Source: Cacconaster sp045114175 (GTDB taxonomy: Bacteria; Bacteroidota; Bacteroidia; Bacteroidales; UBA932). Taken from it: DNA of 50,140 nucleotides. The position numbers were made by a program, and so were the translations under genes. Where the stretch lies: positions 1 to 50,140 of the forward strand of contig JBGUJZ010000046.1 in assembly GCA_045114175.1 (NCBI GenBank), written 5' to 3'. Under the pieces are notes generated by a model, which saw nothing but the letters and a program-made list of their open reading frames with translations, did not search any database and was not told the DNA's origin. Shown here piece by piece: positions 8,534 through 16,929 of this stretch (positions within the stretch are counted from its first letter, which is position 1; every line of letters begins with the position of its first letter).

Positions 8534-10303
8534 CTAGTTGAACGAATAGATCCAGGGAAGACGCGCATAAACCTGTGCGCGGTTCTCTTTGCGGAGTTTG
8601 GCGTAGCTCTTTTCGATGGCTGAGAGGGGATCGGAAGCTGCTTCAAGCGAGGCGCGGGTTTTAGAGAAGCCCTCCTTCAGGCGCTCCATCATGCTCTTGA
8701 CGGCCGGATACTCTACCACTAGATAGCCGTCGCTTTCCAGACCGGCAGCCACGGCGGCATAATCGATGGCATCCACCAGCGTGCCGATTTCATCTGCCAG
8801 ACCACGTTCTACGGCGTCACTGCCCGTCCAGACGCGGCCCTGTCCGAGTTCATCGACTCTCTCCACCGGCATCCGGCGGCCTTCTGCCACCAGTGCGGTG
8901 AAATCGGAATAAACCCGTTCGGTCATCTGGGTCAGATAGGCCTGTTCGGTAGCGTCCAGCGGTTCCATCAGCGAAAGCATGCCGCTGTGGCGATGCGTAT
9001 TGATGCTGACGATATTGACGCCCACCTTCTTGCGGAGCGCATTCCCGAAGTTTGGAATCAGCGAGAAGACGCCGATCGATCCGGTCAGGGTGCTGCGGTT
9101 GGTGTAGATCTTATCGGCGCGGGCCGAGATCCAGTAGCCGCCCGAAGCGGCGTAATCGCCATAGCTGGCAATCACCGGTTTGGCCTCCTTGAGCAGGCCA
9201 AGTTCGTGGTTGATCATCTCCGCACCCTGGGCGGAGCCGCCCGGGGAGTTAACGCGCAGAACCACAGCCTTGATATTGTCGTCGTTGCGGATTTCCGCCA
9301 GCGTGCGGGCCATCTGTTCTCCGGCAAGCGTTCCGTCGGGACCGTTCACGACAATTTCACCGGCGCAGTAAACCACGGCAATCTTGTCGCGGACACCGCG
9401 CACCGTTTTCTGTGTGAGGGTGCCAGCGTAGCGGGCAATATCCACGAAGCGCAGATCCTTGGCCTTCTTGACCCCCATCAGAGAGCAGAGGTACTCCTCT
9501 ACATCAGTTTCATAAAGCAGTTCATCCACCATTCCACGGGCGAGCAGGCTCGGGCCGTCCGTCAGTTCGAGCCGGTCAATCCAGCGGTTGAACTCCTCCG
9601 GATCCAGATCGCGCGAAGCGCAGATATCCGTAGCCATCGCATTCCACATGGAGCGGAGCATCACCTCATTCTGTTCGCGGTTTTCCGGGCTGATATCATT
9701 CTTGACGAAGGTTTCGCCGGCCGATTTGTACTTGCCGTGACGAATCAGTTGTACGTTGATTCCCAAGCGGTCCAGCGCATCCTTGAAGAAGATCATGGAG
9801 CTGCTCATACCGGCCATGACGGCATCGCCGTAGCTGTTCATGAAAATCTTGTCGGCTACCGAAGCCAGGTAGTAGCCGCCATCCGTCATCTGATTGCTGT
9901 AAGAGATAATCGCCTTGCCGGAGGCGCGGAAGCGCAACAGTGCCGCACGGATTTCTTCCAACTGGCTCTGCGAGAGGGCCGGCTGATCGGGCGTCATATA
10001 GATGAACTTGATGGCCGGATCTTCCGCTGCCTGGTCAATGGCCCGTACATAGTTGTAAAGCGAAATGCTGCTGGCAAAGTTGGGCCCTGCCAACTGGTTC
10101 CAGGTGAAGGATTCTTGGCTTTGCTCCGAAACCGGGGTGAGGAAGTCCAGTTTGAGAATGGATTCACGGGTGAGCGGTTCGGGACTCTTGGAACTGCTGC
10201 CGATCATGGCGCCAAGCACGCTGAAGAAGATAATCATCGTCAGAATGGAGGCCACCAGAAAGGCGAGTAACGAGCCGAAGAAGATTTTCCAGAAAGTTTT
10301 CAT
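8534..10303 (-). CDS. sppA: Signal peptide peptidase SppA, 67-kDa type
   Basis: Membrane-bound serine protease that degrades cleaved signal peptides. The ATG at 10303 (MKTFWKIFFG) is preferred over the longer open frame because it starts directly at the membrane anchor. The protein (589 residues) has the duplicated S49 architecture: an N-terminal half with the likely general-base lysine in GKYKSAGETF (about Lys193) and a C-terminal half with the nucleophile region YAASGGYWISAR (Ser about 387) and STLTGSIGV. These match the Lys/Ser dyad of E. coli SppA. Transcribed from a TATATTTG box at 10346-10353. Confidence 0.94.
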   Translation of the reverse strand: MKTFWKIFFGSLLAFLVASILTMIIFFSVLGAMIGSSSKSPEPLTRESILKLDFLTPVSEQSQESFTWNQLAGPNFASSISLYNYVRAIDQAAEDPAIKFIYMTPDQPALSQSQLEEIRAALLRFRASGKAIISYSNQMTDGGYYLASVADKIFMNSYGDAVMAGMSSSMIFFKDALDRLGINVQLIRHGKYKSAGETFVKNDISPENREQNEVMLRSMWNAMATDICASRDLDPEEFNRWIDRLELTDGPSLLARGMVDELLYETDVEEYLCSLMGVKKAKDLRFVDIARYAGTLTQKTVRGVRDKIAVVYCAGEIVVNGPDGTLAGEQMARTLAEIRNDDNIKAVVLRVNSPGGSAQGAEMINHELGLLKEAKPVIASYGDYAASGGYWISARADKIYTNRSTLTGSIGVFSLIPNFGNALRKKVGVNIVSINTHRHSGMLSLMEPLDATEQAYLTQMTERVYSDFTALVAEGRRMPVERVDELGQGRVWTGSDAVERGLADEIGTLVDAIDYAAVAAGLESDGYLVVEYPAVKSMMERLKEGFSKTRASLEAASDPLSAIEKSYAKLRKENRAQVYARLPWIYSFN

Positions 10304-10341
10304 GTATGGCTTGATATTTGTTTTCCTACGTGCGCGTTTGC

Positions 10342-10373
10342 TTTGCAAATATAGCCACTAATTTTTAATTTTG
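10342..10373. promoter_or_regulatory. Divergent promoters for sppA and the TonB-dependent receptor operon
   Basis: Plus strand: TTTG at 10342-10345, 20 nt, then TAATTTTG at 10366-10373, 14 nt before the receptor ATG, a good match to the Bacteroidetes -33/-7 pair. Minus strand: TATATTTG at 10346-10353, 42 nt before the sppA ATG. Confidence 0.65.
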
Positions 10374-10387
10374 TAGATTGATTCAAA

Positions 10388-12691
10388 ATGCATAGAGTGT
10401 TTAGGAAACTTACCATATTGTTCCTGCTGATGACGGTCGCTACACCGCTTCTCGCCTTGGATTTCAAGGGAACGGTGTATGCCCGCAAGAGCAACGGCCA
10501 AAGCGAGCCGCTGCCCTTTGCGCAAGTCTATTATTTGGAACAGAAGAAGATTATTGAAACCGATGGCGATGGCGTTTTCCACCTGAATCTTACGGATGCC
10601 GCCACGCTGATTGCCACCTATGTGGGGTATTCCCGCGACACGGTGGTCGTAGCGCCCGGTACCGCTTCCGCTGATTTCTTCCTGACTGGAGAAAACGAAG
10701 TGGAGCAATCGGTGATTACAAGCCGTCAGGCAGGCATTTCCAAACTGAAACCCGTCAAAACGGAGGTCATCACGGCCGCCGGCCTCTGTAAGATGGCCTG
10801 CTGCGCGTTGGCAGAGAGCTTTGAGAATTCAGCCAGCGTCACGGTGGGGTACTCCGATGCCGTTACGGGTGCCAAGCAGATCAAACTGCTCGGTCTCTCC
10901 GGTACCTATACCCAGATGCTGGATGAGAACCGTCCGGTGATGCGCGGCCTGTTGAGTCCCTTCGGCATGTCTTACGTGCCCGGGCAGTGGCTGGAGAGCA
11001 TCCAGATTGCCAAGGGACCCTCCTCCGTCATCAATGGTCTGGAAGCCATCACGGGCCAGATCAATATGGAGCACCGCAAACCGACCGACGAGACGCCGCT
11101 CTTTGTGCAGCTCTACGGCAGCAGCGATGCGATGTTCGAGGCCAATGTGGCTTCTGCCATCCAGTTCAGTCCCAAGTGGAGCACCATCCTGCTGACCCAT
11201 GTGGGCGGTACGGCGATGTCTATGGATATGAACAACGACGGTTTCCGCGATGCGCCGGAGAACCTGCAGTTCAATGTGGCCAACCGCTGGCTCTACTATG
11301 ATCCCAGCGGTGTGCAGGTTCGCTTTGGCTTCCGCTTCATCAATGAAGACCGCCTGGGCGGAGAAATGGGGGCCAAGCGAAATTACGCGGATAACATTGC
11401 TGAATCCCCAAGCCCCTCTTATTGGGGATCAGGCATCCTGAACCGCGGCGTAAACGGATATCTCAAAGTTGGCGTTCCCATCAATGAGGAGCACAATACC
11501 AATATCGCCCTGGTGGTGGATGTTAACAATCACCTCTTTGATTCTTTCTTCGGGATGAAAACGTTTGCAGGAAAGCAGAACTCCCTCTTTGCCAATCTGC
11601 TTTTCAATACAGAGTTGACGGAGCGGCACCGTCTGGAATTCGGTGCCACCTTTACGGATGACGGCTTCAAAGAAACTGTGACACAGCCCATGACAGGCGG
11701 TCTGGGTTACCCGCCATACGAGTATAATTTGAATCGCGACCGGAATGAAGTTGCGCTGGCGACCTTCGGCGAGTACTCCTATACGACCGACAAACTGACC
11801 TTCGTGGGCGGTTTGAACCTTGAGTATAACTGGCGTCACGGCTGGCTCTTCGCCCCGCGTGCCAACTTCAAGTACTCCTTTACGGATGCAATCATCTTCC
11901 GCGCCCTCGGTGGCCGGGGTTACCGTTGCTCAGATATCTTTGCCGACAACCTGGGCATGTTCTCTTCGGGAAGAATGATCCGCATTGCCGACGATTTAAA
12001 CACGATGGAAGATGCCTGGACCTTCGGCGGAAACCTTACCTTCTATCTGCCCTTCGGTTACGATCCGGAGAATACCTACCTGAGTTTCGACTACTTCCAT
12101 AACTCTTTCAACAACCAGGTCATCGTAGACCAGGAGTGTACGGACAAGATTACGGAAATCTACAATCTGGACGGTCAGTCCTTTACGGATACCTATCAGC
12201 TGGATTTCACGACCGATCCTTTCGAGCGTTTCAACGTGACGGCTACCTTCCGTTACACCGACGCCCGTGTGACGCTCAACGGCCAGGGGCTGGTGGAGCG
12301 TCCCATGACCAGCCGCTTCAAAGCGGTCCTGAATATGCAGTATACCCTGCCCATGAACAAGTGGATCTTCGATTTCACGGCACAGTTGAACGGTCCGATG
12401 CGCCTGCCGCGCTTCGCCGCCGATGCCTGGGGCATGGAGACTTCGCCCGTCTATCCGGTGCTCTATGCGCAGGTGACCCGCAAATTCCGTGGTCTGGATA
12501 TCTACGTAGGGGGCGAGAATCTGACCGGGTTCCGCCAGAAACAGGTCATCCTTAATCCTCAACCAACCCCCAGTTCAATTTCGGGCCTGAGCCGTATTGT
12601 GAATCCGGATTTCAGCGCAAATTGCGTATGGGGCCCGATAATGGGCACGATGGTTTACGCTGGCCTGCGCTATACACTTTGGAAAATGTAA
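10388..12691 (+). CDS. TonB-dependent receptor with a Cys motif in the plug, probably metal-related
   Basis: A 767-residue outer-membrane receptor for energised import. Order: signal peptide (1-23), carboxypeptidase-regulatory-like domain (about 25-100), plug (about 115-230; VPGQWLESIQIAKGPSSVIN and GLEAITGQINME), and beta-barrel to the C-terminus. The start of the plug carries LCKMACC (133-139), an exposed three-Cys motif not found in ordinary nutrient receptors of this type. The next gene, 25 nt downstream, encodes a periplasmic HMA protein with a CxxC site. I recall this receptor type beside HMA proteins in other Bacteroidetes, so import of a thiophilic metal such as copper is inferred. 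It opens an operon ending with hisS. Confidence 0.85.
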   Translation: MHRVFRKLTILFLLMTVATPLLALDFKGTVYARKSNGQSEPLPFAQVYYLEQKKIIETDGDGVFHLNLTDAATLIATYVGYSRDTVVVAPGTASADFFLTGENEVEQSVITSRQAGISKLKPVKTEVITAAGLCKMACCALAESFENSASVTVGYSDAVTGAKQIKLLGLSGTYTQMLDENRPVMRGLLSPFGMSYVPGQWLESIQIAKGPSSVINGLEAITGQINMEHRKPTDETPLFVQLYGSSDAMFEANVASAIQFSPKWSTILLTHVGGTAMSMDMNNDGFRDAPENLQFNVANRWLYYDPSGVQVRFGFRFINEDRLGGEMGAKRNYADNIAESPSPSYWGSGILNRGVNGYLKVGVPINEEHNTNIALVVDVNNHLFDSFFGMKTFAGKQNSLFANLLFNTELTERHRLEFGATFTDDGFKETVTQPMTGGLGYPPYEYNLNRDRNEVALATFGEYSYTTDKLTFVGGLNLEYNWRHGWLFAPRANFKYSFTDAIIFRALGGRGYRCSDIFADNLGMFSSGRMIRIADDLNTMEDAWTFGGNLTFYLPFGYDPENTYLSFDYFHNSFNNQVIVDQECTDKITEIYNLDGQSFTDTYQLDFTTDPFERFNVTATFRYTDARVTLNGQGLVERPMTSRFKAVLNMQYTLPMNKWIFDFTAQLNGPMRLPRFAADAWGMETSPVYPVLYAQVTRKFRGLDIYVGGENLTGFRQKQVILNPQPTPSSISGLSRIVNPDFSANCVWGPIMGTMVYAGLRYTLWKM

Positions 12692-12716
12692 CAAGTAACA
12701 AAAATATAAACCGAAT

Positions 12717-13034
12717 ATGAAAAAGATTCTTACCCTTTGCCTGATGGCGGTCCTGCTCTTCGCAGTGGCCCTGCAGGCTGATGCAGCTGGCAAGAAAGCC
12801 AAGAAAGCAGAAGTCACCTTCGTAACCACCATTGATTGCAAGAACTGCGTCAAGAAGGTGGAGGCCAATCTGCCGTATGAGAAAGGTATCCTGGATATGA
12901 AGGTCACCCTTTCCGACCAGACCGTCTGGATTAAATACAATCCGGAAAAGACGGATATCGATAAACTGATTGCTGCTATCAACAAACTGGGATACGACGC
13001 CAAGGTCAAGGAACCCGCACCCGCCAAAGAGTAG
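12717..13034 (+). CDS. Exported heavy-metal-associated (HMA) domain protein
   Basis: A 105-residue protein: signal peptide (about 1-23, ending LQADAAG), a short Lys-rich linker, then one ferredoxin-like HMA domain (about 31-98). The metal site is DCKNC, a variant of the usual MxCxxC with Asp in place of the residue before the first Cys. The fold signature VKKVEANLPYEKGILDMKV and the closing LIAAINKLGYDAKV agree with copper-chaperone-like HMA domains. Being periplasmic and placed directly after the Cys-motif receptor, it may accept metal from it (inference). Ends 3 nt before nfnA. Confidence 0.88.
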   Translation: MKKILTLCLMAVLLFAVALQADAAGKKAKKAEVTFVTTIDCKNCVKKVEANLPYEKGILDMKVTLSDQTVWIKYNPEKTDIDKLIAAINKLGYDAKVKEPAPAKE

Positions 13035-13037
13035 CCC

Positions 13038-13892
13038 ATGTTCCGTATCCTCTCCAAACGCGTCCTGACGCCGACCATCACCTTAATGGTGGTGGAGGCA
13101 CCGCGCCTTGCCGCTGCGGCACAGCCCGGACAGTTTCTGATTGTCCGTGCCCGCGAGCAGGGGGAGCGCATCCCGCTGACTATTTGCGATTATGATCGAG
13201 TTAAAGGAACCGTTACCATCTGCACGCAGGCTATTGGCGCCTCTACGCGACTGATCAACAGCTTGCAGGAGGGCGATTGCTTCACCGACTTTGTAGGCCC
13301 GCTCGGTCGCCCTTCAGCGTTCGTCGAATGGACCGACGAACAGCTTCGTGGCACCCGTTTCCTCTTTGTGGCGGGTGGCCTCGGTGCCGCTCCGGTCTAT
13401 CCGCAGGTCAAGTATCTGCATGGGAAAGGTGCACATATCGACCTCATTGCCGGTGCCAAAAACGCGGAGTTGATTATCCTCGAAGAGGAGCTGCGTGCGG
13501 TCTGCGATAACCTATATGTCTGCACGGACGACGGGTCGCGTGGTGAGAAAGGGCTTGTAACCAGTGTGATAACCCGCCTTTTGGCAGAAGGTAACCATTA
13601 CGATCAGGCGGTGGCCATCGGCCCCATGATCATGATGAAGTTTACTGCCCTTACGCTCAAGGAAACCGGTATCCCTTTGACCGTCAGCTTGAATACACTG
13701 ATGGTAGATGGTACGGGCATGTGCGGTGCCTGCCGCGTGACGGTGGGTGGAAAGACCCGCTTTGCCTGCGTGGATGGCCCCGAGTTCAACGCTTATGAAG
13801 TGGACTTTGATGAAGCCATGCGTCGCCAAGGAATGTACCGCGACTTGGAACAGGAGAAAGATCACCAGTGCAAAATAGGGAGGGACGCATAA
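13038..13892 (+). CDS. nfnA: NfnA-like FAD/[2Fe-2S] subunit of ferredoxin:NADP oxidoreductase (sulfide dehydrogenase beta-type)
   Basis: A 284-residue ferredoxin-NADP-reductase-fold protein. Seen: FAD region GQFLIVRAREQGERIPLT, nucleotide-binding FVAGGLGAAPVYPQ, and the C-terminal [2Fe-2S] site with CGACRV and FACVDGPEF. With the next gene it forms NfnAB, which in anaerobes couples NADPH, NADH and ferredoxin by electron bifurcation; the same pair has also been called sulfide dehydrogenase or glutamate-synthase-like. Its stop and the next start overlap (TAATG), suggesting coupled translation and fixed stoichiometry. Confidence 0.88.
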   Translation: MFRILSKRVLTPTITLMVVEAPRLAAAAQPGQFLIVRAREQGERIPLTICDYDRVKGTVTICTQAIGASTRLINSLQEGDCFTDFVGPLGRPSAFVEWTDEQLRGTRFLFVAGGLGAAPVYPQVKYLHGKGAHIDLIAGAKNAELIILEEELRAVCDNLYVCTDDGSRGEKGLVTSVITRLLAEGNHYDQAVAIGPMIMMKFTALTLKETGIPLTVSLNTLMVDGTGMCGACRVTVGGKTRFACVDGPEFNAYEVDFDEAMRRQGMYRDLEQEKDHQCKIGRDA

Positions 13893-15277
13893 TGGACAGA
13901 ATGAAACGAATTCCGGTTCGCGAACAGGATCCGCAGGTGCGTGCCCGCAACTTTGAAGAGGTTTGCCTCGGCTACACCGCTGAAGAAGCCATTGCAGAGG
14001 CCTCCCGTTGCCTAAATTGCAAGAACTCGCGCTGCGTGGCCAACTGTCCGGTCAACCTGCAGATTCCCGCTTTTGTGGAGCAGGTGGCCAAGGGCGATTT
14101 TGCGGCTGCGGCCCGTATCATTGCGCGCGACAGCTCATTGCCCGCTATCTGTGGTCGCGTCTGCCCGCAAGAAACCCAGTGCGAGGGTGGCTGTATCCTT
14201 GGCGTGAAGGGAGAACCGCTGGCAATTGGCCGACTGGAGCGTTTTGTGGCGGACTGGAGCCGCGAGAACGGCGTTTCGGTGGCAGAAAAAGCCGCTCCGA
14301 ACGGCCACCGCGTGGCCATAATCGGCAGTGGCCCCGCCGGATTGGCCTGCGCCAGTGACCTGGCCCGCGCCGGCTATGACGTGACCATCTTCGAGATGCT
14401 CCACAAAGCCGGCGGCGTGTTGCAATATGGCATCCCTGAGTTCCGTCTTCCCAAAGAGAAGGTGGTAGCACACGAGATTGGCAACGTCCGCGCACTCGGC
14501 GTCAAGATTGAGACCAATGTGGTGATCGGTCGCACGCTGACGGTGGATGATCTGCTGGACAGGGAGGGCTTCGAGGCCGTCTTTATCGGCTCCGGTGCCG
14601 GACTTCCCAAATTTATGGACATTCCCGGAGAGAACCTCAATGGGGTCTTCTCCGCCAATGAATATCTCACCCGCAGCAACCTGATGGGGGCTTGGTCGCC
14701 CGAGAGCGATACCCCGATCCGGATTGGCCGCCGCACCGCGGTGGTCGGCGGCGGCAATGTGGCGATGGATGCGGCCCGCACAGCTCTGCGTCTCGGGTCG
14801 GAGGTTACCATCGTTTATCGCCGTACGGAAAAGGAACTGCCTGCCCGTGTTGAGGAGGTTCACCACGCAAAGGAGGAGGGCATTGAATTCCGGATGCTCA
14901 CCAATCCGGTGGCGATTCTCGGTGATGAGAAGGGCGCCGTCCGTGCTCTGCGCTGCATCCGGATGGAACTGGGCGAGCCCGACGAGAGCGGACGCCGCAG
15001 TCCGATTCCGGTAGAAGGATCTGAATTCGAGGTGGAGGCGGATGTGGTCATCATGGCCCTTGGAACCTCCCCGAATCCGCTGATTGCCGGCACGACGGCC
15101 GGGTTGGATGTAACCCGTCGCGGCTGCCTGGTGGCCGATGAGTGGGGCGCTACTACCCGTCCGGGTGTCTTTGCGGGCGGAGATGCCGTAACCGGCGCAG
15201 CCACGGTTATTCTGGCGATGGGTGCCGGCCGCCGCGCAGCGGAAGCTATCGACAACTATATCAAGAACAAAGCTTAA
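13892..15277 (+). CDS. nfnB: NfnB-like NADPH-dependent subunit (GltD-like)
   Basis: The ATG at 13892 overlaps the nfnA stop and has a good Shine-Dalgarno (AGGGAGGG, 13877-13884), so it is chosen over an open frame 8 codons longer. The 461-residue protein has two N-terminal [4Fe-4S] cysteine groups (CLNCKNSRCVANCP and CGRVCPQETQCEGGC), an FAD site GSGPAGLACASDLA and an NADPH site VVGGGNVAMDAARTALRLG followed by YRR. This is the layout of NfnB and of the small glutamate synthase subunit; adjacency to an NfnA-type gene and absence of a glutamate synthase large subunit favour NfnB. Confidence 0.9.
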   Translation: MDRMKRIPVREQDPQVRARNFEEVCLGYTAEEAIAEASRCLNCKNSRCVANCPVNLQIPAFVEQVAKGDFAAAARIIARDSSLPAICGRVCPQETQCEGGCILGVKGEPLAIGRLERFVADWSRENGVSVAEKAAPNGHRVAIIGSGPAGLACASDLARAGYDVTIFEMLHKAGGVLQYGIPEFRLPKEKVVAHEIGNVRALGVKIETNVVIGRTLTVDDLLDREGFEAVFIGSGAGLPKFMDIPGENLNGVFSANEYLTRSNLMGAWSPESDTPIRIGRRTAVVGGGNVAMDAARTALRLGSEVTIVYRRTEKELPARVEEVHHAKEEGIEFRMLTNPVAILGDEKGAVRALRCIRMELGEPDESGRRSPIPVEGSEFEVEADVVIMALGTSPNPLIAGTTAGLDVTRRGCLVADEWGATTRPGVFAGGDAVTGAATVILAMGAGRRAAEAIDNYIKNKA

Positions 15278-15289
15278 ACCACAGATACA

Positions 15290-16600
15290 ATGGCTCAGAA
15301 GCCCTCAATTCCGAAAGGCACGCGAGATTTCGGCACCGCCGAAATGGTCGGCCGCAACTACATTTTCGACACGATCAAATCGGTCTTCGTCAAGTATGGC
15401 TATCAGGGAATCGAAACCCCCTCGATGGAAAACCTCAGCACCCTGCTCGGCAAGTACGGCGAAGAGGGAGACAAACTCCTCTTCCGCATCCAGAACAGCG
15501 GCGAGAAGGCGGATTTGGCACCCGAAAAGGGGCTCCGCTACGACCTGACGGTTCCCTTTGCCCGCTATGTAGTGCAGCATCAGGGTGAGATTTCCTTCCC
15601 GTTCAAACGCTACCAGATCCAGCCGGTCTGGCGCGCTGACCGCCCCCAGAAGGGCCGCTATCGCGAGTTTTATCAGTGTGATGTGGACGTGATCGGCAGC
15701 CGTTCGCTGCTGAACGAACTTGAGCTGGTGCAGATCGTAGATGAGGTATTCGGTAAGCTGGGTATCCGCGTCTGTCTGAAAATCAACAACCGCAAGATTC
15801 TGGCCGGTTTGGCTGAGGTTTGCGGTGCCCCGGACAAACTGATCGACATCACGGTGGCTATCGACAAAATAGATAAGATAGGTCTGGAAGCGGTCAAAGA
15901 GGAACTCGTGGAGAAGGGGTTGACGCAGGAGGCGATTGCTGTAATTGAGCCGGTGCTGACGCTTGCAGGCTCCACGGAAGAGAAGATTGCCAAGATGCGC
16001 ACGGTACTTGCTGCCTCTGAAATTGGCTGCAAGGGTCTGGATGAAGTCTCGGAACTCTTTGGCCTGATCACGAAGGCGGGCGTCGCCATCAATGTGGAAC
16101 TGGATCTTTCGCTCGCGCGCGGGCTCAACTATTATACGGGTGCCATCTTCGAGGTTAAAGCGCTCGATTTCCAGATTGGTAGTATCTGCGGCGGTGGTCG
16201 TTACGACGACCTGACCGGCATCTTCGGCCTCTCCGACATGTCCGGCGTGGGCATCTCCTTCGGTGCCGATCGCATCTATGATGTGCTCTCCGGTTTGAAC
16301 CTCTTCCCGCAGGGAATGACGGGCTCGGCCGACGTCCTCTTTACCAATATGGGGGAGGCGGAGGTGGCTTGGTCGCTCCCGGTTGTGGCAGCGCTTCGCA
16401 AGCGGGGTATCCGTTGCGAGATCTATCCCGATGCATCCAAACTTCGCAAGCAGTTTGAGTATGCAGACCGCAAGGGCATCCGTTATCTGGCCATCGTAGG
16501 CGGGGATGAAGTCGCCTCAGGCAGGGTCACACTCAAGAACCTCTCCACCGGCGAGCAGCGCAGCGAAGAGGCACAAAAAATAAGCGATTTGACTTGGTAG
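15290..16600 (+). CDS. hisS: Histidine--tRNA ligase
   Basis: A class II synthetase charging tRNA-His, 436 residues. Seen: motif 1 near KGTRDFGTAEM, motif 2 VWRADRPQKGRYREFYQCD, the histidine-binding motif ARGLNYYTGAIFEV, and GGGRYDDLTGIFG, followed by the C-terminal anticodon-binding domain. It is the last gene of the receptor-HMA-nfnAB run (12 nt after nfnB). The last seven codons and the stop lie inside a long terminator hairpin. Confidence 0.96.
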   Translation: MAQKPSIPKGTRDFGTAEMVGRNYIFDTIKSVFVKYGYQGIETPSMENLSTLLGKYGEEGDKLLFRIQNSGEKADLAPEKGLRYDLTVPFARYVVQHQGEISFPFKRYQIQPVWRADRPQKGRYREFYQCDVDVIGSRSLLNELELVQIVDEVFGKLGIRVCLKINNRKILAGLAEVCGAPDKLIDITVAIDKIDKIGLEAVKEELVEKGLTQEAIAVIEPVLTLAGSTEEKIAKMRTVLAASEIGCKGLDEVSELFGLITKAGVAINVELDLSLARGLNYYTGAIFEVKALDFQIGSICGGGRYDDLTGIFGLSDMSGVGISFGADRIYDVLSGLNLFPQGMTGSADVLFTNMGEAEVAWSLPVVAALRKRGIRCEIYPDASKLRKQFEYADRKGIRYLAIVGGDEVASGRVTLKNLSTGEQRSEEAQKISDLTW

Positions 16601-16615
16601 TCAAATCGCTTATTT
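16578..16615. terminator. Bidirectional hairpin terminator overlapping the hisS stop
   Basis: A perfect 17-bp inverted repeat: left arm 16578-16594, loop TGGT 16595-16598, right arm 16599-16615. Left flank is A-rich and the right arm ends in ATTT, so it can serve hisS from the left and the convergent Cys-rich lipoprotein gene from the right. The hisS stop codon TAG spans the loop and right arm. Confidence 0.7.
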
Positions 16616-16633
16616 GCTTAATCAGCGCTTCAA

Positions 16634-16888
16634 TTATTTGTTGATAGCAGCCTTAGCTTCGTTAGCAGCTTTCTCGATAGCGGTCTTTGCTACGTCGTTA
16701 GCAGCGTCCTTAGCAGCGTCTTCAACGGTCTTGCATTCGCCGCTGCATTCGCCTTTGCACTCACCTTTGCACTCGGTAGCGCATTTTTCGCATTTAGCTT
16801 CTTCAGCAGCAGCCTTCGGCTGGTTCTTGCAGGAGACAGCGAACATAGCCATGCAGGCCATCATCACGATAACAGTAAGTTTTTTCAT
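16634..16888 (-). CDS. Tiny Cys-rich, Ala-rich lipoprotein
   Basis: The ATG at 16888 (MKKLTVIVMMACMAMFAVSC) gives an 84-residue lipoprotein; the longer open frame has no better start. After the lipid Cys (about residue 20) comes a block with seven Cys in regular spacing (CEKCATECKGECKGECSGEC, about 33-52), then an amphipathic Ala/Lys/Glu-rich helix to the end. The Cys block resembles a metal-binding or disulfide-linked tag, and the helix a coiled coil or membrane-surface helix; neither is proven. It lies 41 nt downstream of the first BspA-like lipoprotein gene and shares its strand, so co-transcription is likely. Confidence 0.75.
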   Translation of the reverse strand: MKKLTVIVMMACMAMFAVSCKNQPKAAAEEAKCEKCATECKGECKGECSGECKTVEDAAKDAANDVAKTAIEKAANEAKAAINK

Positions 16889-16929
16889 GTTGTTTGATTT
16901 TATTGGTTGGTTAAACAAAAAGTGATCGA

